A stretch of 59,307 bases of DNA, from NCBI GenBank assembly GCA_028285205.1, contig JANQQA010000018.1, positions 1 through 59,307 on the forward strand, read 5' to 3'. Shown here one piece after another: positions 44,128-54,400 of the stretch (position 1 is its first letter; each line of letters begins with the position of its first letter). Under the pieces are notes generated by a model. It ran no database searches. It saw only the letters and a program-made list of their open reading frames with translations, and was not told where the DNA came from. This stretch comes from Bythopirellula sp. (GTDB lineage Bacteria; Planctomycetota; Planctomycetia; Pirellulales; Lacipirellulaceae). The position numbers and the translations under genes were made by a program.

Positions 44128-45768
44128 TTATTGCCGTCGATTTACCCACCGCACGAATGCCGGCGCAATCCGCCCCACCACGGCTAGTGCCGCTGCCACC
44201 GCAAGGATGGCCATCAAACACAAGGCCGATACCCGATCTTCCGCACCGTAGTGCAAGAGTCCGAAAATTCTCACCGACAAAGGCGACACTCCGGGAGGCA
44301 CTACCAGCAGCGTCGCCGCCAATTCGCCTAGCGAAACGATCAGAGCCATGCACGTGGCCACCACCACCGCGGGCCAACACCAGGGCAAAGCCACGCTGAC
44401 CAGTCGTTGCCACCAACTGGCACCTTCGCTCTCGGCGCTGTCGAGGACGTCTTGCGGCAGGCTGGCGAACTGCGCACCGAGAATCAAAGTCGTTAGCGGC
44501 AGCGCACGTAAGAACTGAGCCAGCACAGGTGCCAAGATGGTGTGATCATAGCACCATGTGAGCGGCCACAAGATCGAATCCCAAGAGTGGTTCAACCATC
44601 CAATGATCCAAGTACCCAGCAGGGGGCCAGGAATCGCGAAGCCTACAGCGAGCAGCAGTGCAGCCAAAGCAGCCGGAATCAATCGGGTCCGAATTCCCCA
44701 TGCGATCACCACCGCAGCGGCAACCGCCGTGGAAGTCGCGACACTGGCAATGGCCAACGACCAGCCGATCTCGCGCCGATGTTGCCACGGACTCACAGCG
44801 ACCAAGGTCGCTGCCTTTGAAGCCGACCATGTTCGTTCGACTTGGCTCTCGGTGGGGATCACCTGTGCGCCAGACTTTCCCAACAACCCGATGAGTGGAA
44901 TCCCCACAATCAGCACAACGACCAACCAAGCCAACAGCGAAAACACGCGGCCGCCAGCCGGCATCCGCCACACCCAATCTGAGGCTGGCGAGATGAAATC
45001 GGTCAACGGCACCCACCGCCAGACAGCCGCCAGCGCTGCCAGAATCAATAGCAACACCGAAATCGTGCCCAGCCACAGCTCCGACGTCGCGAACGCGGGC
45101 GCTTCGGCTTGAGTTATGACCTTTGTCGTGTTTGGTACTGGCTCGCCCGTGAGCGTGCCTAGGCTAGCGGCAGTGTAAATCTCTTCGGCGAAGGTGCGGA
45201 CCCGAAACAGATCGGTGACGGTGATCTCGCTGAAGCAGATCACCGCGATCCAGAGCGAAGCTGCCGCCAGGCCCGCAACTGCCTGCAACATGCTCACCCG
45301 CAGCAACACGCGCCAGGCGGCAGCGTCTTGCAGCGCTTCCTCCTCCAACTCCCGCGGCACTTTACGCAGCGTCGCGACCACAAACAACATCACCCAAGGA
45401 ACCGCCGCCATGCCATGAATCCAGATTGCTCCGCCCCAGCCGGCGAGCAGCCCCTCTTCGACCAGCCAGCCCCCCTGCCCTATCGCCGCCTGCCACGCTG
45501 TTGCTTGGACGTAGAGCGGAACGAACAGCATCATGATCAGGCAACGTTCTAGCCAACGTCGGCCCGGAATCGACGTTTTGGCGATCGCCACAGCCAAGAG
45601 GGTTCCCAACGGAACACTAATCGCCAGCGTGCCGACCGTTAGCAAGGTGGAGTTCACTAGTAGCCCACGCAACCGCTCGTTAGCCACGACCAAACAGCCC
45701 AACCAGCCCGCTAGGCTTGCAAGCATCGTTAGGCGACACCAAGAAATCTTTGAGCTATGTTCGGGCAT
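44128..45768 (-). CDS. Fused two-domain ABC permease (iron/thiamine type)
   Basis: 546 residues, from the ATG at 45768 (MPEHSSK), 7 codons inside the open frame. It contains two permease halves in one chain, each with an EAA-type loop: EEEALQDAAAWRVLLRVSML in the first and DVLDSAESEGASWWQRLVSV, then ALPWCWPAV, in the second. About 12 helices are predicted. This duplicated layout is characteristic of Fbp/Sfu iron(III) and Thi thiamine importers. No substrate-binding protein or matching ATPase adjoins it; the next ATPase downstream, at 40483, looks like an exporter. Substrate is therefore open. The gap to the 863-residue protein gene is 88 bases, so cotranscription is possible. Confidence 0.8.
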   Translation of the reverse strand: MPEHSSKISWCRLTMLASLAGWLGCLVVANERLRGLLVNSTLLTVGTLAISVPLGTLLAVAIAKTSIPGRRWLERCLIMMLFVPLYVQATAWQAAIGQGGWLVEEGLLAGWGGAIWIHGMAAVPWVMLFVVATLRKVPRELEEEALQDAAAWRVLLRVSMLQAVAGLAAASLWIAVICFSEITVTDLFRVRTFAEEIYTAASLGTLTGEPVPNTTKVITQAEAPAFATSELWLGTISVLLLILAALAAVWRWVPLTDFISPASDWVWRMPAGGRVFSLLAWLVVVLIVGIPLIGLLGKSGAQVIPTESQVERTWSASKAATLVAVSPWQHRREIGWSLAIASVATSTAVAAAVVIAWGIRTRLIPAALAALLLAVGFAIPGPLLGTWIIGWLNHSWDSILWPLTWCYDHTILAPVLAQFLRALPLTTLILGAQFASLPQDVLDSAESEGASWWQRLVSVALPWCWPAVVVATCMALIVSLGELAATLLVVPPGVSPLSVRIFGLLHYGAEDRVSALCLMAILAVAAALAVVGRIAPAFVRWVNRRQ

Positions 45769-45963
45769 TCGATCGCTGAACGGATACATCGGTCAGCCGC
45801 TAGCACAGTTTGCATGCTGAAGCGGTAACTCAGGAAAGTTCTCCCTAGTCTATCAGTTCTGCCAGCAGCCGCAGAAGTTGGCATGGAAGACCCGGCAGCG
45901 GTTTGGTACTGTTTCGCGCCACCAGCGGCAAATCATATGACCTCGAAAACCTGTTTTGATCCT

Positions 45964-46644
45964 ATGGGCAAATACGAGATCTATCAGCGATCAACCTGCG
46001 CAACGCTTCTGGGAACCGTCGTCTTTAGCGCGTTCGTCGGATGTGCGTCCCTCTCCATGCCTTGGCAGGATAACGAAAAGACTTCGATCATCACGCCAAA
46101 GATGCGAATTTCCGCCATTCAGGAGATCGGCGCCCGCGCTGCCGATGCGGATGCCCAAGAGCAGCAGACGTTGACCGAACAGCTAGCAACGCAGATCCAG
46201 ACTGAGCCTGATCCGCTCGTTCGGCGGGCGATTCAGGAGGCGATCGCCGAACTACCGACACCGCTGGCCCAAGACGTATTGATCGCGGGTCTGCAAGACG
46301 ACGATCTCGATGTCCGCGTGACATGCTGTCATGCGCTCGGTCAGCGAAGCGATCCCAGCGTGATCAGCGCGTTGCGGGTCGCGTTGGAGACCGACGAGCA
46401 GCTCGACGTGCAACTGGCGGCAATCGATGCTCTTGGTCAGATCAAGTCGCCACAGAGTGTCTCGGCGCTAGCCACGGCAGTGAACGATCGAGACCCAGCC
46501 CTGCAATACGCAGGCGTGCAAGCACTTAAGTCGGTCAGCGGCAAAGACCTGGGCAACGATGTCGGGGCCTGGCGTCAGTACGCAGCTAGCGAGCAGCCCG
46601 AGATTTCGCTGGCAGAACGACCCACCGGTTGGTCCCCCTTCTGA
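45964..46644 (+). CDS. HEAT-repeat lipoprotein
   Basis: 226 residues from 45964 (MGKYEIYQRSTCATLLGTVV, then FSAFVGC); an ATG at 45937 is the alternative. The lipobox VGC predicts an outer- or inner-membrane lipid anchor. From about residue 45 to 200 there are roughly five HEAT/PBS-lyase-like repeats (for example RISAIQEIGARAAD, PLAQDVLIAGLQDDDLDVRV, then TCCHALGQRSD, and DVQLAAIDALGQIKSPQSVS). Such proteins usually bind other proteins. No catalytic motif. It ends in a short tail, RPTGWSPF, seen also on related planctomycete proteins. No operon partner; divergent from the permease gene. Confidence 0.75.
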   Translation: MGKYEIYQRSTCATLLGTVVFSAFVGCASLSMPWQDNEKTSIITPKMRISAIQEIGARAADADAQEQQTLTEQLATQIQTEPDPLVRRAIQEAIAELPTPLAQDVLIAGLQDDDLDVRVTCCHALGQRSDPSVISALRVALETDEQLDVQLAAIDALGQIKSPQSVSALATAVNDRDPALQYAGVQALKSVSGKDLGNDVGAWRQYAASEQPEISLAERPTGWSPF

Positions 46645-46979
46645 TCGAGGCGGCACTCGCCCTCCTCGCTACCTGTCCTCACGCGACCTGACAGCTTTGC
46701 CAGTCCTGCGCGCAGTGATCGATAAAGCTTGCCACACTCGTCCGCCCGAATGCTGTGGACTTGCGAAACTCGGCCAACAGGTTGGATTTCCCTTCTTCAC
46801 ATTCCCGATAGTCATCTAACGGGCTGCGACCCTGCAGTTGTGAATGTGCTAGCGGACGTAGATTGGACGTGCTAGCACATCGGGCTCCGCCGGAAACAAC
46901 TGCGACTCCCAGCGCGCACCTCTGGAACAACATGGGCGAACGCATTTTTTGAGAAGGCAGGGACGGGGGGATGATATCG
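46645..46979. other. Intergenic region
   Basis: About 335 bases between two rightward genes. Nothing beyond a purine-rich stretch at 46958-46970 (GGCAGGGACGGGG), which is likely the ribosome-binding site for the next gene, was recognised. Confidence 0.35.
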
Positions 46980-48614
46980 ATGCAAAGCTGGTTGCCAGCT
47001 CGGGGGAGCGGTATCGTTGGGCGACACACTCTCCCAATTATGGCCTGCATAGTATTGCAGGCTCAGCTCGCCCTGAGTTTTGAAGATTCAGTGATCTTCG
47101 TTCGGCCGGGTTCCAGTTCCACGCTGGATGCTCGCGTGTCGCCGCAAGTGTCGCAACTCGGTGACACAGTCCTCGACATCTTCGATGGCAATGTTCTTGG
47201 GAAAGATAGACCTCAGGAGCAGCCTGCGAAGACTCTCAAGGCTGAAAGTCCTGACCCACCGGCGGCTCGACCTTTGCCAAAGCCGAGCGAAGCACCCCAA
47301 AAGACGTCGGCAAAGCCCTCCCCATTCCGCAAGTGGGTAAAGCCGGAGGGCGCTAAATCGAACAAGGAGGCCGCGCCAGCGCTGACCGCGCCCAAGCTGG
47401 CCAGTCGCCCGAAAACGTCTGTCCGCGAGCCGCTGCCATTGCCTCCGAAACAGGTCGACGCCGCGGATTTGTCGAAGCAGACCGAAGCTCAACCCGAGTC
47501 GGAGCCGGAGAAAAAGCCAGCGGAACCGGAGCCGTCGAACTATCCAAAGCCTGCATCGGATCAGCCAAAGACGACGGCGGCAGCGAAGAATCTACCACCA
47601 CTGACTCGATCTCAGATCAACCTTCGCAGTAAGATCCGCAAGGTACTAACACACTACTACAATCGACCTCTCAACACGCGCGATCGCAGCCCGTGGGAGC
47701 TGATGCACGCAATGCTTGCCTTCGAAGCGCACAGCAAAGTGCTACAAGGCGGCCCGCGCGGCGAGCCAATCACGGCGGTGGGGTGGCTATGCTACAACCA
47801 AGCGTGCAAGCGTCGCACTCTGATGTACGTGAACGACGACGGTGAGCTACGCGTACGGGTGGGCCCGGCACTGCAGGGGCACCGTGGTCAACTGCTGGCG
47901 ATGTTGGCCCAATCAAGAATCAACGAAAACTACCCCATGCTCGTGGAAGGCCATGAGCTGAAAATTGCCGACTTGATCGAGATGGAGAAGCGCACCTGTT
48001 ATCCCAGGACTGAGCTCACCTTCAAGCTCATCGGGCTGATGCACTATCTCGACTCGGACGCCACGTGGCTCAATGATCAGGGCATGCAGTGGGACATTCC
48101 GCGCTTGATCTCTGAAGAGTTGCGGCAACCGGTACGAGGGGCGGCCTGCGGTGGTACGCACCGGCTGGCAGGATTGACGCTGGCGTACAAGACTCGCATC
48201 AAGCGTGGCGAGCCCGTCGATGGTGAATACCTGCGGGCAAAGCGGTTTGTGCACCGATATCAGCAGTACGCCTACCGCTTGCAGAATCGCGACGGCAGCT
48301 TCAGCACCGAGTGGTTTCGCGGTCCGGGCAATGAAGACAGCATCGATCGCAAACTCAAGACCACCGGGCACATCCTGGAATGGCTCCTCTATGCGGCTAC
48401 CGAGAAGGAGCTAAAACACTGGAAGACGACCAAAGCGGTCAACTACCTGTCGAACATCATGTACCGCAATCGGTACAAGGATTGGGAGGCCGGCCCGCTC
48501 GGTCACGCAATTCACGCACTGCTGGTCTACGACCGTTTGATGTTCTCGCCTTACGATCCGCCGGAGGTTCTGCCGATGGCCACGAACCCTTCCGGATCAA
48601 GCAACCGGCGATAA
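46980..48614 (+). CDS. Exported protein with proline-rich linker and helical domain, unknown function
   Basis: 544 residues from 46980; the 46971 ATG is in frame but abuts the ribosome-binding site. A hydrophobic leader (LPIMACIVLQAQLALS) is followed by a long Pro/Lys/Ala-rich region (residues 75-210). The folded part begins near 220 (LRSKIRKVLTHYYNRPLNTR), with WELMHAMLAFEAHSKVL, TCYPRTELTFKLIGLMHYLD, GGTHRLAGLTLAYKTRI, DGSFSTEWFRGPG and TGHILEWLLYAA. The regularly spaced helices with Gly-His/Gly-Thr-His turns and the DGSFS element look like an alpha/alpha toroid, as in prenyltransferase or terpenoid-cyclase-like folds. That is a pattern impression only. No neighbours hint at a role. Confidence 0.55.
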   Translation: MQSWLPARGSGIVGRHTLPIMACIVLQAQLALSFEDSVIFVRPGSSSTLDARVSPQVSQLGDTVLDIFDGNVLGKDRPQEQPAKTLKAESPDPPAARPLPKPSEAPQKTSAKPSPFRKWVKPEGAKSNKEAAPALTAPKLASRPKTSVREPLPLPPKQVDAADLSKQTEAQPESEPEKKPAEPEPSNYPKPASDQPKTTAAAKNLPPLTRSQINLRSKIRKVLTHYYNRPLNTRDRSPWELMHAMLAFEAHSKVLQGGPRGEPITAVGWLCYNQACKRRTLMYVNDDGELRVRVGPALQGHRGQLLAMLAQSRINENYPMLVEGHELKIADLIEMEKRTCYPRTELTFKLIGLMHYLDSDATWLNDQGMQWDIPRLISEELRQPVRGAACGGTHRLAGLTLAYKTRIKRGEPVDGEYLRAKRFVHRYQQYAYRLQNRDGSFSTEWFRGPGNEDSIDRKLKTTGHILEWLLYAATEKELKHWKTTKAVNYLSNIMYRNRYKDWEAGPLGHAIHALLVYDRLMFSPYDPPEVLPMATNPSGSSNRR

Positions 48615-48893
48615 ACCGCCATCCAGTCATGGGCTGCGATCTGCTGACTTGCAGCCGTGCGCGCAGTTGCGTCGGTCTCCATTGAATTCCGCGGCTGGCT
48701 GGTCTACATTGCACGCATCACGTAGCTGCTCTCACGGGTTTATTAGTTCCTGTGCTCGCACCTATTGATCACTACGTGTCCGCCGGGGCCTCGTCGGAAT
48801 TGCTGTGGACTAAGGCGATGTCTCCAAAGGCGCGGTGTGCATGTGCCGCGTAGTGGGCAAGAGAATCGAGTGAGGCCACTTTGCAGGTAGTGG

Positions 48894-49838
48894 ATGGCAC
48901 CAGCGATTAGATTCACCGAACAACTGGAGGCGTTTTGCGACGTTGCGAAGCGACTAGCAAAACATGAGGAAGCCGATGCGCTGTTGTTCTTGATCGAAGG
49001 ATCCATCGACTGGGAAAAGCTGCGGGCAGCGACCGGCAAGACGCATGTGATCGTCGCAAGCGACCGACCGCAACACCTGGCTAAAGCGGAAGATTTTGGG
49101 CTCGACACAATTGAGATCAACATCCCTGACAGCCCGGTCTATGAAAAACTCACGCAAGCGTTGTTGGAAAGCGTATCCGACGATCAATTGACTCCCGGTG
49201 CGGTGGTCGTCGCCCTGTACAGTGGCTTTGAGAGTGGTGCGATCGACTCGCTGTCGGTAATTCGACTCGATGAGCATCTCGGACGCCTGACGGTCCACGA
49301 CCTGCGCCAGTTGGATACGAAGATTCCGATCGAAACCCTCAAAACGGCTGTCGATTTGGCTGTCGATATCGGGCGTGAAGGGCGAGAAGGGAAGCCGGTT
49401 GGCACCCTGTTTGTCGTCGGCGATCATCGCCGCGTGCTTAAGAGCTGTCGGCCCGTGGGCTTCGACCCGGTGCGGGGATACAGTGTCGCGGAACGCCGAC
49501 TGCTGGATGCCAAAGTCCGCGAGTCGATCAAAGAAATCGCTCAACTCGATGGGGCGCTGATCATCGCAGCTGACGGCGCGGTCGTTGCCGCTTGCCAGTA
49601 CGTGTCGGCCCCAGTAGAAGAAATTTCTTTGAGCAAGGGCCTCGGCGCACGACACTGGTCCGCTGCGGCGATCAGCCGCGCAACCAGTGCCATCGCTATA
49701 ACCGTCAGCGAGTCCAACGGTACGGTGCGCGTCTTTCAAAACGGTGAAGTCATGCTTCGCATCGAGCCGTTCCGCCGCGCGATGAAGTGGAAAGATTTCG
49801 AAACCGAAACACCCGCCAGCAGCGAATCAACAACGTAA
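48894..49838 (+). CDS. Diadenylate cyclase, DacZ-like (DisA_N/DAC domain)
   Basis: 314 residues. The C-terminal third is a DAC domain: LDGALIIAADGAVVA with the DGA motif at 219-221, then LSKGLGARHWSAAAISRATS with R253-H254, and VSESNGTVRVFQNG. DAC enzymes join two ATP into c-di-AMP. The bacterial CdaA/DisA motif RHR is RHW here; archaeal DacZ proteins also differ at that third position. The N-terminal 200 residues resemble the large N-terminal domain of DacZ rather than the helices of CdaA. No transmembrane segment, so cytoplasmic. c-di-AMP typically governs osmolyte and potassium balance and the cell wall. Gene stands alone. Confidence 0.8.
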   Translation: MAPAIRFTEQLEAFCDVAKRLAKHEEADALLFLIEGSIDWEKLRAATGKTHVIVASDRPQHLAKAEDFGLDTIEINIPDSPVYEKLTQALLESVSDDQLTPGAVVVALYSGFESGAIDSLSVIRLDEHLGRLTVHDLRQLDTKIPIETLKTAVDLAVDIGREGREGKPVGTLFVVGDHRRVLKSCRPVGFDPVRGYSVAERRLLDAKVRESIKEIAQLDGALIIAADGAVVAACQYVSAPVEEISLSKGLGARHWSAAAISRATSAIAITVSESNGTVRVFQNGEVMLRIEPFRRAMKWKDFETETPASSESTT

Positions 49839-49976
49839 ATTGCTTCAGCGGCCCATTCTCCAAGGTCACCGCGTACGGTTGGTAACGATTTTAGCGGCCG
49901 TTTCTACCCAGGACACGCCTCACCTCGCTGATCCGGTACCCATTTGGTGCACTTTCTCAGGCTTGTCCGTCAGGTG

Positions 49977-50027
49977 ACCTACCTTTGCGGTAGGTAAAGA
50001 TCGAATTCTCAAGCGACACCGGTAGGT
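49977..50027. promoter_or_regulatory. GGTAGGT repeat cluster upstream of the AAA-kinase-EAL operon
   Basis: ACCTACC (49977-49983) and GGTAGGT (49989-49995) form a perfect 7-bp dyad with a 5-base centre, and another GGTAGGT lies at 50021-50027, 32 bases (about three helical turns) from the second half-site. All sit within 90 bases of the AAA ATPase start. The layout suggests an operator or activator site, though a simple stem-loop in the leader is the alternative. No T-run follows. Confidence 0.4.
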
Positions 50028-50062
50028 TTCGCGCGCATTTTTGGAGTCGAGGCACGAGAGCT

Positions 50063-51388
50063 ATGTCCAGTGGTACGGCAACCATGGCCGGTATGGGGAT
50101 GTTGGAGTCGTTGCTCAACGACGACGCCTATCATCCGCCGGAGCCGCGATCACTCGAGGAAACGGGCGTCAGCCCCGTCGTCATCGAGACGTTGGCCGTC
50201 AAATACCTGCTGCAGGTCGGCAGCAGCAGCGGACGCGATGTGGCAAAGCGGCTCTGCCTGCCGTTCGCGATCCTGGAAGACCTTCTGCTCGCCTTGCGTT
50301 CGCGGCAGATTCTCGAACACAAGGGCCAGGCCCAGCTCGGTGATTACTATTACGGATTGACCGATCAGGGTGCCGACCGAGCGCGAGCGGCAATGCGCGC
50401 ATGCGCCTACGTCGGTCCGGTTCCGGTGCTGCTGGATGATTACATCCTCTCGGTCGATGCGCAGACCATCCGTGCGGAGGCGGCCAAGAAGAATCAGCTG
50501 GAGGATGCCTTCAGCGATATCTCCGTCGAGCAAGAAATGCTGGATATGCTTGGCCCGGCAATCAACTCGGGAGCTGGCTTGTTCCTCTACGGGGCGCCTG
50601 GTAACGGAAAAACGACCATCGCCAAGCGGATTACCAAGTGCTTTGGGCAGTCCATTTGGATTCCTCGTACGATCACCGAAGACGGCCAGTTCATCAAGTA
50701 CTACGACGCTTCGTTTCACGAAGCGGTCAACGCCGGCGAGAGCAGCATCCTGCGGACGGCAAGCCACGATGCTCGTTGGATCAAGATCACGCGACCCACG
50801 GTCGTCGTCGGTGGGGAACTGACGATGGACACGCTGGAGATTCGTCACGACCCGAAGACCAATGTGAGCGAAGCCTCACTGCAAATGAAAAGCAACTGCG
50901 GCTGCCTACTAATCGACGACTTCGGTCGGCAACGCATCGAGCCAACCGAATTGCTCAACCGGTGGATCGTCCCGTTGGAGAATCGGCACGATTTCCTCAC
51001 GCTGGCCACCGGTAAGAAAATCCAAGTACCGTTTGAGCAGCTCATCATCTTCTCCACCAACCTCGAACCTTGCGATTTGGCAGACGACGCTTTCCTACGT
51101 CGGATTCCCTACAAGATCGAAGTCGGTGATCCTGGTGTGGCGGAGTTCCGCAAGCTCTTTGAGATTTTCTGCCATAACTTCAGCTGCGCCTATCAGCCCG
51201 AAGCAGTGGACTACCTGCTGCAAACTCACTATCGGCCCAACGACCGTCCCATGCGGCGTTGCCAACCCAGAGATTTGCTCAATCAGATTCGCAATTACTG
51301 CACGTACAACGACATGCCAATTCAGTTACGACCCGAGATCATCGACCGCGTCGTGAAGAGTTACTTCACGGCCGTCGCAGGCGAGTAA
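50063..51388 (+). CDS. AAA-type ATPase with N-terminal winged-helix-like domain
   Basis: 441 residues. Walker A is YGAPGNGKTT (K183); Walker B is CLLIDDFGRQ; FSTNLEP resembles sensor 1 and FLRRIPYKIEV the arginine-finger/sensor region. The N-terminal 100 residues are helical with a winged-helix look (VIETLAVKYLLQVGSSSGRD, then VAKRLCLPFAILEDLLLALR, ending in YYGLTDQGADRA). This would be a DNA- or protein-binding module. The family was not named with certainty; related planctomycete ATPases occur beside kinases. It precedes the kinase-tubulin gene by 38 bases and is presumably the first gene of that operon. Confidence 0.7.
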   Translation: MSSGTATMAGMGMLESLLNDDAYHPPEPRSLEETGVSPVVIETLAVKYLLQVGSSSGRDVAKRLCLPFAILEDLLLALRSRQILEHKGQAQLGDYYYGLTDQGADRARAAMRACAYVGPVPVLLDDYILSVDAQTIRAEAAKKNQLEDAFSDISVEQEMLDMLGPAINSGAGLFLYGAPGNGKTTIAKRITKCFGQSIWIPRTITEDGQFIKYYDASFHEAVNAGESSILRTASHDARWIKITRPTVVVGGELTMDTLEIRHDPKTNVSEASLQMKSNCGCLLIDDFGRQRIEPTELLNRWIVPLENRHDFLTLATGKKIQVPFEQLIIFSTNLEPCDLADDAFLRRIPYKIEVGDPGVAEFRKLFEIFCHNFSCAYQPEAVDYLLQTHYRPNDRPMRRCQPRDLLNQIRNYCTYNDMPIQLRPEIIDRVVKSYFTAVAGE

Positions 51389-51426
51389 TAGCTACCGCTA
51401 CCAATTCCAAAGCTAGGACACCACAG

Positions 51427-54400
51427 ATGGCAGATTCCTCTAGCAATAGCCAAGATATTCAGCTTCCCGGTTACAAGCTCCAAAAGCTACTTGGTGCCGG
51501 TGGTTACGGCGAGGTTTGGCTGGCCGACGCGCCGGGCGGCTTGACCAAGGCAGTGAAGATTATCTTTGGCTACCACAACGAGAAACGTGCCGCCAGCGAA
51601 CTACGCTCGCTGGAGAAGATCAAGGCGGTTCGCCACCCGTTTCTGCTCTCGCTGGAACGCATCGAAGTAATCGATGGGCGACTGGTGATCGTCTCGGAAC
51701 TTGCCGATGGGAGCCTGAAAGATCGTTTTGAGTACTTCTCGAAGAAGGGCCAGCCTGGTATTCCACGCGAAGAGTTACTGGGTTATCTGAGAGACTCCGC
51801 AGATGCACTGGATTACTTGAGCGATAATCACTCGCTGCAGCACCTTGATATCAAGCCAGAGAATCTACTGCTCCTCGCCGGCCATGTCAAAGTTGCGGAC
51901 TTCGGGCTGGTTAAGAAGATCCAAGACACACAGGCATCCTTGGTAGGAGGTATGACGCCTCTCTACTCTGCACCCGAGGTCTTTCAAGGTACGCCCAGTA
52001 GTTTCAGCGACCAATACAGCCTGGCGGTGTTGTACCAGGAAATGCTAACGGGCAAGCTGCCATTCGACGGAATGACTTCGGCTGAACTCACCCTGCAACA
52101 CATGCACGATGAGCCCGATCTCTCACCGCTAATGCTTTCGGATCGGTATGTGCTGGCTCGCGCGCTCTCGAAGGATCCCAAGCAGCGATACGCTTCCTGC
52201 CGAGAACTCGTGCAAGCCTTGTTCAATGTCGAGAGTGCATCGACCTCAGAGGGTCCTGATTGGACTTCTCGACCAAAAGTCGAATTCTCTACCGCGGCAA
52301 CGCCCTCGGCTGACGTCAGGAAGAGTCGACCTGGCACGATGACTCAGGTCTTCGAAGACGACCTGATTGACGACCCCAATGACATTTCCACCTCGATGAT
52401 TCTCGATTTGCCATCGGTCATCGAAGAGAACATCAGCGCCCCCCCCGCGATCGATTTATCGGAGGGCAATGTCCGCCCAACACCAACCCTGGTCATTGGC
52501 ATTGGTGGTGCCGCGGGACATGTGCTGTGTCAATTCCGCCAACGACTACACACGCGATTTGGCTCGGCGAGTATCCCAGCGATTCAGCTCCTGCAGCTCG
52601 ACACGGACAAGAAGGCGTTGGTCGAACTCACTCACGGGAACGGTCAGGATAGCCTGACCAGCGAGGAAACCCTCGCGTTGCAGCTTCGACGTCCACAGGA
52701 ATATCGCGATCACTCGAAGCGACTGCTCGGATGGTTGAGTCGACGATGGCTGTACAACATCCCCAAATCACTACGCACAGAGGGCTTAAGGCCCTTGGGA
52801 CGACTGGCGTTTGCCGATCACGCGCGACGAACAATCCAACGGATTCGGCTGTCGCTCAAGCAGTCGATGGATGAGAGTTCGCTTGAGCAGTCCTCCGAGC
52901 AGACCGGCCTCAACTTCGATGGCCAGTCCGTCCGGGTCTATATCGTCGCGTCGATTTCGGGTGGCACTGGGAGTGGCATGTCGATCGATGTTGGTTACGC
53001 CGTGAAGGGACTCCTGGAAAAACTAGAAATCAAGAATGCAACCACCACAGGCATTCTTCTGCACTCCACCGGGCGGGATTCACGCTACTGCGATCTTGCC
53101 AAAGTGAACACTTTTTCCTGGTTCAAGGAATACAATCACTTCGCTCGACCTGAAGGGTTTTACCCTGGGGATCAAGCGAGCGGCTTACCTGCCATGTCGG
53201 CCGATGTTCCCTTGTTCGACCAGACTTACTTCGTTCCCCTGGGCGACGGACTCTCGCTCGAGCAACTCGAGGAAAATACGAATTCGGTTGCCCAGTATCT
53301 CTTGCTAGATACTCTCACGTCAGCCAATCAGTTTCTCGATTCACACCGAGAGGCAATTCCACATACCTTGGGTGGCGCGCCAGCGCTTCGTACTTTTGGT
53401 GTCCACGAAGAGGCAGCAGTCTCACAACAAACGCTCGAGGCAATCTCGTATCAGCTGTGTCAGCGCGTGGTGCTCAGTTGGAGTGGCACAGAAGACGAAA
53501 AAGCGGTTTCCTCGGACAATGACCGTCGCGACACCTCGGAGCAGCAGGACGTGGCAGCCGTTAGCGACACGAATCAGGTGATTTGTGGTGCGCCGCGGGC
53601 CGTCGCCAATCTGCAGCTGAATATTGAAGGCATTTCAGCCAACGCGCGGACGATTCTCGAAAGCCAATTCGGAAGCGACCTGGACCTGATGGTCGAACGC
53701 CTGTTGGAGCAGGCGGAAGAGAAGTCAGGCGACTTAGCCCCGCTAGAAGCAATCGCACTGATCGACGCGTTGTTCTTGCCTGAACCCAATGCTGACAAGA
53801 AATCGTGCAACTACGTCTGCGGTCGTCCGTTGAACTCGATTGTCAGTCCGCTTGGAATGAAGCTCGCCTCGGATCTGCAGCGCTGGCTATTGCAACGACT
53901 CGACGAAAGCCACGAACGCCTGGCTGGCACGCGCCAAGCGGCAGAGTGGTTTGCCGAGCACTTTCGACGCGTGGAAACCGATTCACGCCGCTTGGCAACT
54001 GGGATCGGAAACAAGCTCATTTCGCTTGTGCACCAATTCAAGACCAGCGGCGATGGCGCGAACGACAGCCTCCAACTGGATTCTGCGCAACTTCGCAAAC
54101 TGGCAGTGAAGTACTTTCGCTTGAGACTCGATATGAGTGCGTTTCAAGCAGCCGGTCATCTGGTTCAAATGCTGCAGTCGGAGTTGAAGAGCGTCAGCGA
54201 AGCAATTGTCGAATTCGGCCGCCACCTGCGTCACCTGGCCGATATATTGAGTTCCGAATCACAGCAGGCACAGCAGTCGTTCTCAGCTGATGCTCCACAC
54301 CAGGATTCGATCTCGCAGTCACTGCTACTGAGCCTGCCTGATCTGGTGGTCAAAGTGGATGAGCGGCTGCAGGAGGAATTTATTGCCCCGGCTGGCGGCC

